Shown here in pieces: positions 62,651 to 64,000 of a stretch of 64,000 nt of DNA. The stretch is taken from positions 558,001 to 622,000 of the forward strand of contig NZ_BAABFN010000002.1 of assembly GCF_039541075.1 (NCBI RefSeq), given 5' to 3'. Origin of the DNA: Compostibacter hankyongensis (GTDB lineage: Bacteria > Bacteroidota > Bacteroidia > Chitinophagales > Chitinophagaceae). Within the stretch, counting starts at the first letter, position 1. Each line of letters opens with the position of its first letter. The position numbers were made by a program, and so were the translations under genes. Below the pieces are notes generated by a model, which was given only the letters and a program-made list of their open reading frames with translations, was not told where the DNA came from and did no database searches.

Positions 62651-64000
62651 TTACTGCGGTGTAATGACAAAGATGCCCTTTCCTCTCTTTTGGGGATGGG
62701 CGGCTTCAAAGCTGATCCGGTAGATACGGTCGCCCCAGTTCTTAAGGATACCCTGATCTTCCATGGTGCCGAGCTTGACTTTTTCCACCGTGGCATTCCA
62801 TTGCCTTGCATCATATTTTACCAGAAAATCCCGGGCCTTTCCCTGCTCCGGCCGGTAATGAATAAGGAGTCTGCCGGGTGCCGCTACTTCCGCCGGGTAA
62901 ACCGTCATCATATGCTCTGTATAGGAACGGGCATTTTTCAGATCAATGTCGTCGGTTACCGTTACCGCTTTCCCCCGGTTCAGCTGTATCGTTCGCCGCC
63001 AGCTGTTGATATCCGCGCCGGACGGATAGGCGCTGGCCATATCAAGAGAAAAGGCAGCGGATGATTTTGTAGCCTTATAGCTGACCTGCTCCGCCTTAAA
63101 CGCGCTACCGGCAGGCTGTGGCTGGCCGTTTATCGTAGGCGTATTGTGGTAATCGGACCGGTTGTACCATATATCATACCGTTTGTCGCTAAAGGTTCTG
63201 CTCGTATAGGTACCGCTGCCCACATCAATGATCAGCGGCTGCCCGTTATAATACACCACAAAGTTGCCGATATCGTTATGGTTATGACTTTCATCATTGT
63301 TGCCCCCCTTGGCGGCCAGGTAAAAACCGGCGGTGCTGCCGGCCTTGTCCCGCGCTGCCATCACCTGCAGATCGGGAAGCCACACATCCTCCGGCAGGGG
63401 AAGAGCTTTTTCCGCCTTACTGTATTCATCCTGCATAAAGAGGGAATAAAAATTACGGAAAAAATGAAAGCGGCCCAGTTTCCCGTCCGAGGACCTGCGG
63501 TAATAAGCGCCGAACTTCACCATGTCGGGATCGGCTATATCTTTTCCGAAGCGGTAGATCAGCTCCCCATCCATTCCGGGCTGCGGGGGAGCATCGGCAA
63601 AATTGAGAAAATAGGTATCGCTGATCTGGGCGCGGTAGATGTATTTTCCTATGTTGACCACCTTAGGATCGTGAAAAACATAACGGAAGGCGCCATGACT
63701 CGCCAGGTTGAGCATGGCTATGCAGTCGTAGAGGGAAGCGCCCGCAGCGCTCCAGTAAGAAGGTCCTTCATCGCATCCTCCGTCCGCAGGATAAGGATTC
63801 AGGAACTGGTCCAGCACATGCAGCGCCTTGGCTATCATGGCTGCGCGTTTTTCATCATCTCTTTCCAGCAACAACGCCGCGTTCAGCCAGTTGGAGCATA
63901 TCCAGGGATTCCAGTTGTTGGGCCTCCGGCCACTACCGTTCTTGCCCATCCAGCCATGATATTTGGTCATCAGCGGCCGGAATATCCGGTTATTGACCTC
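62651..64000 (-). CDS. Second heparinase II/III-family protein, 5' end outside window
   Basis: Same fold as its downstream neighbour but clearly different in sequence. The frame stays open from 64000, so the N-terminus is cut off; an ATG at 63970 is internal. The visible part covers the end of the helical domain (NNWNPWICSNWLNAALLLERDDEKR) and the beta-sandwich with KGGNNDESHNHNDIGNFVVYYNGQPLIIDVG, the PF07940 hallmark with the HNHND motif. Two different lyases in tandem point to a polymer with two cut types or an oligomer-polymer division of work. They are probably followed to the right by more genes of this locus. Confidence 0.9.
   Translation of the reverse strand, partial: EVNNRIFRPLMTKYHGWMGKNGSGRRPNNWNPWICSNWLNAALLLERDDEKRAAMIAKALHVLDQFLNPYPADGGCDEGPSYWSAAGASLYDCIAMLNLASHGAFRYVFHDPKVVNIGKYIYRAQISDTYFLNFADAPPQPGMDGELIYRFGKDIADPDMVKFGAYYRRSSDGKLGRFHFFRNFYSLFMQDEYSKAEKALPLPEDVWLPDLQVMAARDKAGSTAGFYLAAKGGNNDESHNHNDIGNFVVYYNGQPLIIDVGSGTYTSRTFSDKRYDIWYNRSDYHNTPTINGQPQPAGSAFKAEQVSYKATKSSAAFSLDMASAYPSGADINSWRRTIQLNRGKAVTVTDDIDLKNARSYTEHMMTVYPAEVAAPGRLLIHYRPEQGKARDFLVKYDARQWNATVEKVKLGTMEDQGILKNWGDRIYRISFEAAHPQKRGKGIFVITPQ

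Overview
The window reads as chromosome of a carbohydrate-degrading Bacteroidota, most likely in or near the Chitinophagaceae. The evidence is three SusC/SusD pairs, an ECF sigma/FecR switch, many secreted glycan-active proteins with lipoprotein or Sec signals, DUF6089 and DUF4136-type envelope proteins, and promoters of the Bacteroidota type (TAnnTTTG at -7) before several housekeeping genes. Base composition is fairly GC-rich for the phylum, except for roughly 22.3-36.2 kb, which is visibly richer in A+T. I saw no rRNA, recognisable tRNA, transposase, phage gene or CRISPR array.

Layout. 0-11 kb is mixed housekeeping and envelope: the end of a diadenylate cyclase gene, an FKBP isomerase lipoprotein, a DHH phosphoesterase, ndk, a DUF4382-like lipoprotein, a UbiD decarboxylase, a 920-aa secreted protein with an orphan TonB plug, a DUF6089 barrel, DinB and a small unknown protein. 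11-19.5 kb is glycan locus A on the minus strand: SusC, SusD-like_2, a BNR-repeat sialidase-like protein, and a secreted propeller plus helical-barrel protein. 19.6-22.2 kb holds fbaB, accD and smpB on the plus strand. 22.3-36.2 kb is glycan locus B on the minus strand: ECF sigma, FecR, SusC with an STN domain, SusD, three different GH99/WbsX-like proteins and an outer-membrane TonB receptor. 36.2-45.3 kb is a minus-strand housekeeping run: ychF, lpxK, rnr, polyprenyl synthetase, amino acid permease and a cell-wall amidase. 45.7-54.3 kb is glycan locus C: a plus-strand SusC/SusD pair facing a minus-strand set made of a Tat-exported sugar isomerase, a SUMF1-like protein and a Tat-exported Gfo/Idh/MocA oxidoreductase. 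54.3-60.7 kb has apbE, a SpmA/SpmB-like membrane protein, a small lipoprotein, a GNAT-nitrilase fusion, a DUF4136 lipoprotein and a small beta-barrel. 60.7-64 kb starts a minus-strand heparinase II/III-like lyase locus that runs off the right edge.

How the genes work together. Loci A, B and C each pair an outer-membrane glycan importer with its own secreted enzymes. Only locus B carries its own sigma/anti-sigma circuit, and the STN domain on its SusC fits trans-envelope signalling to FecR.

The most unusual signal lies between genes. Tandem arrays with a strict 7-base period (one array has an 8-base period) sit at or just after gene ends. In three places the array itself supplies the stop codon of the upstream gene. 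Other signals worth a look are a 43-bp near-identical repeat at 44070 and 60012 bounded by CATCCG/CGGATG, an lpxK gene whose conserved N-terminus has no ATG, GTG or TTG start, and a small leader ORF before the locus C susC that repeats the susC initiation context.
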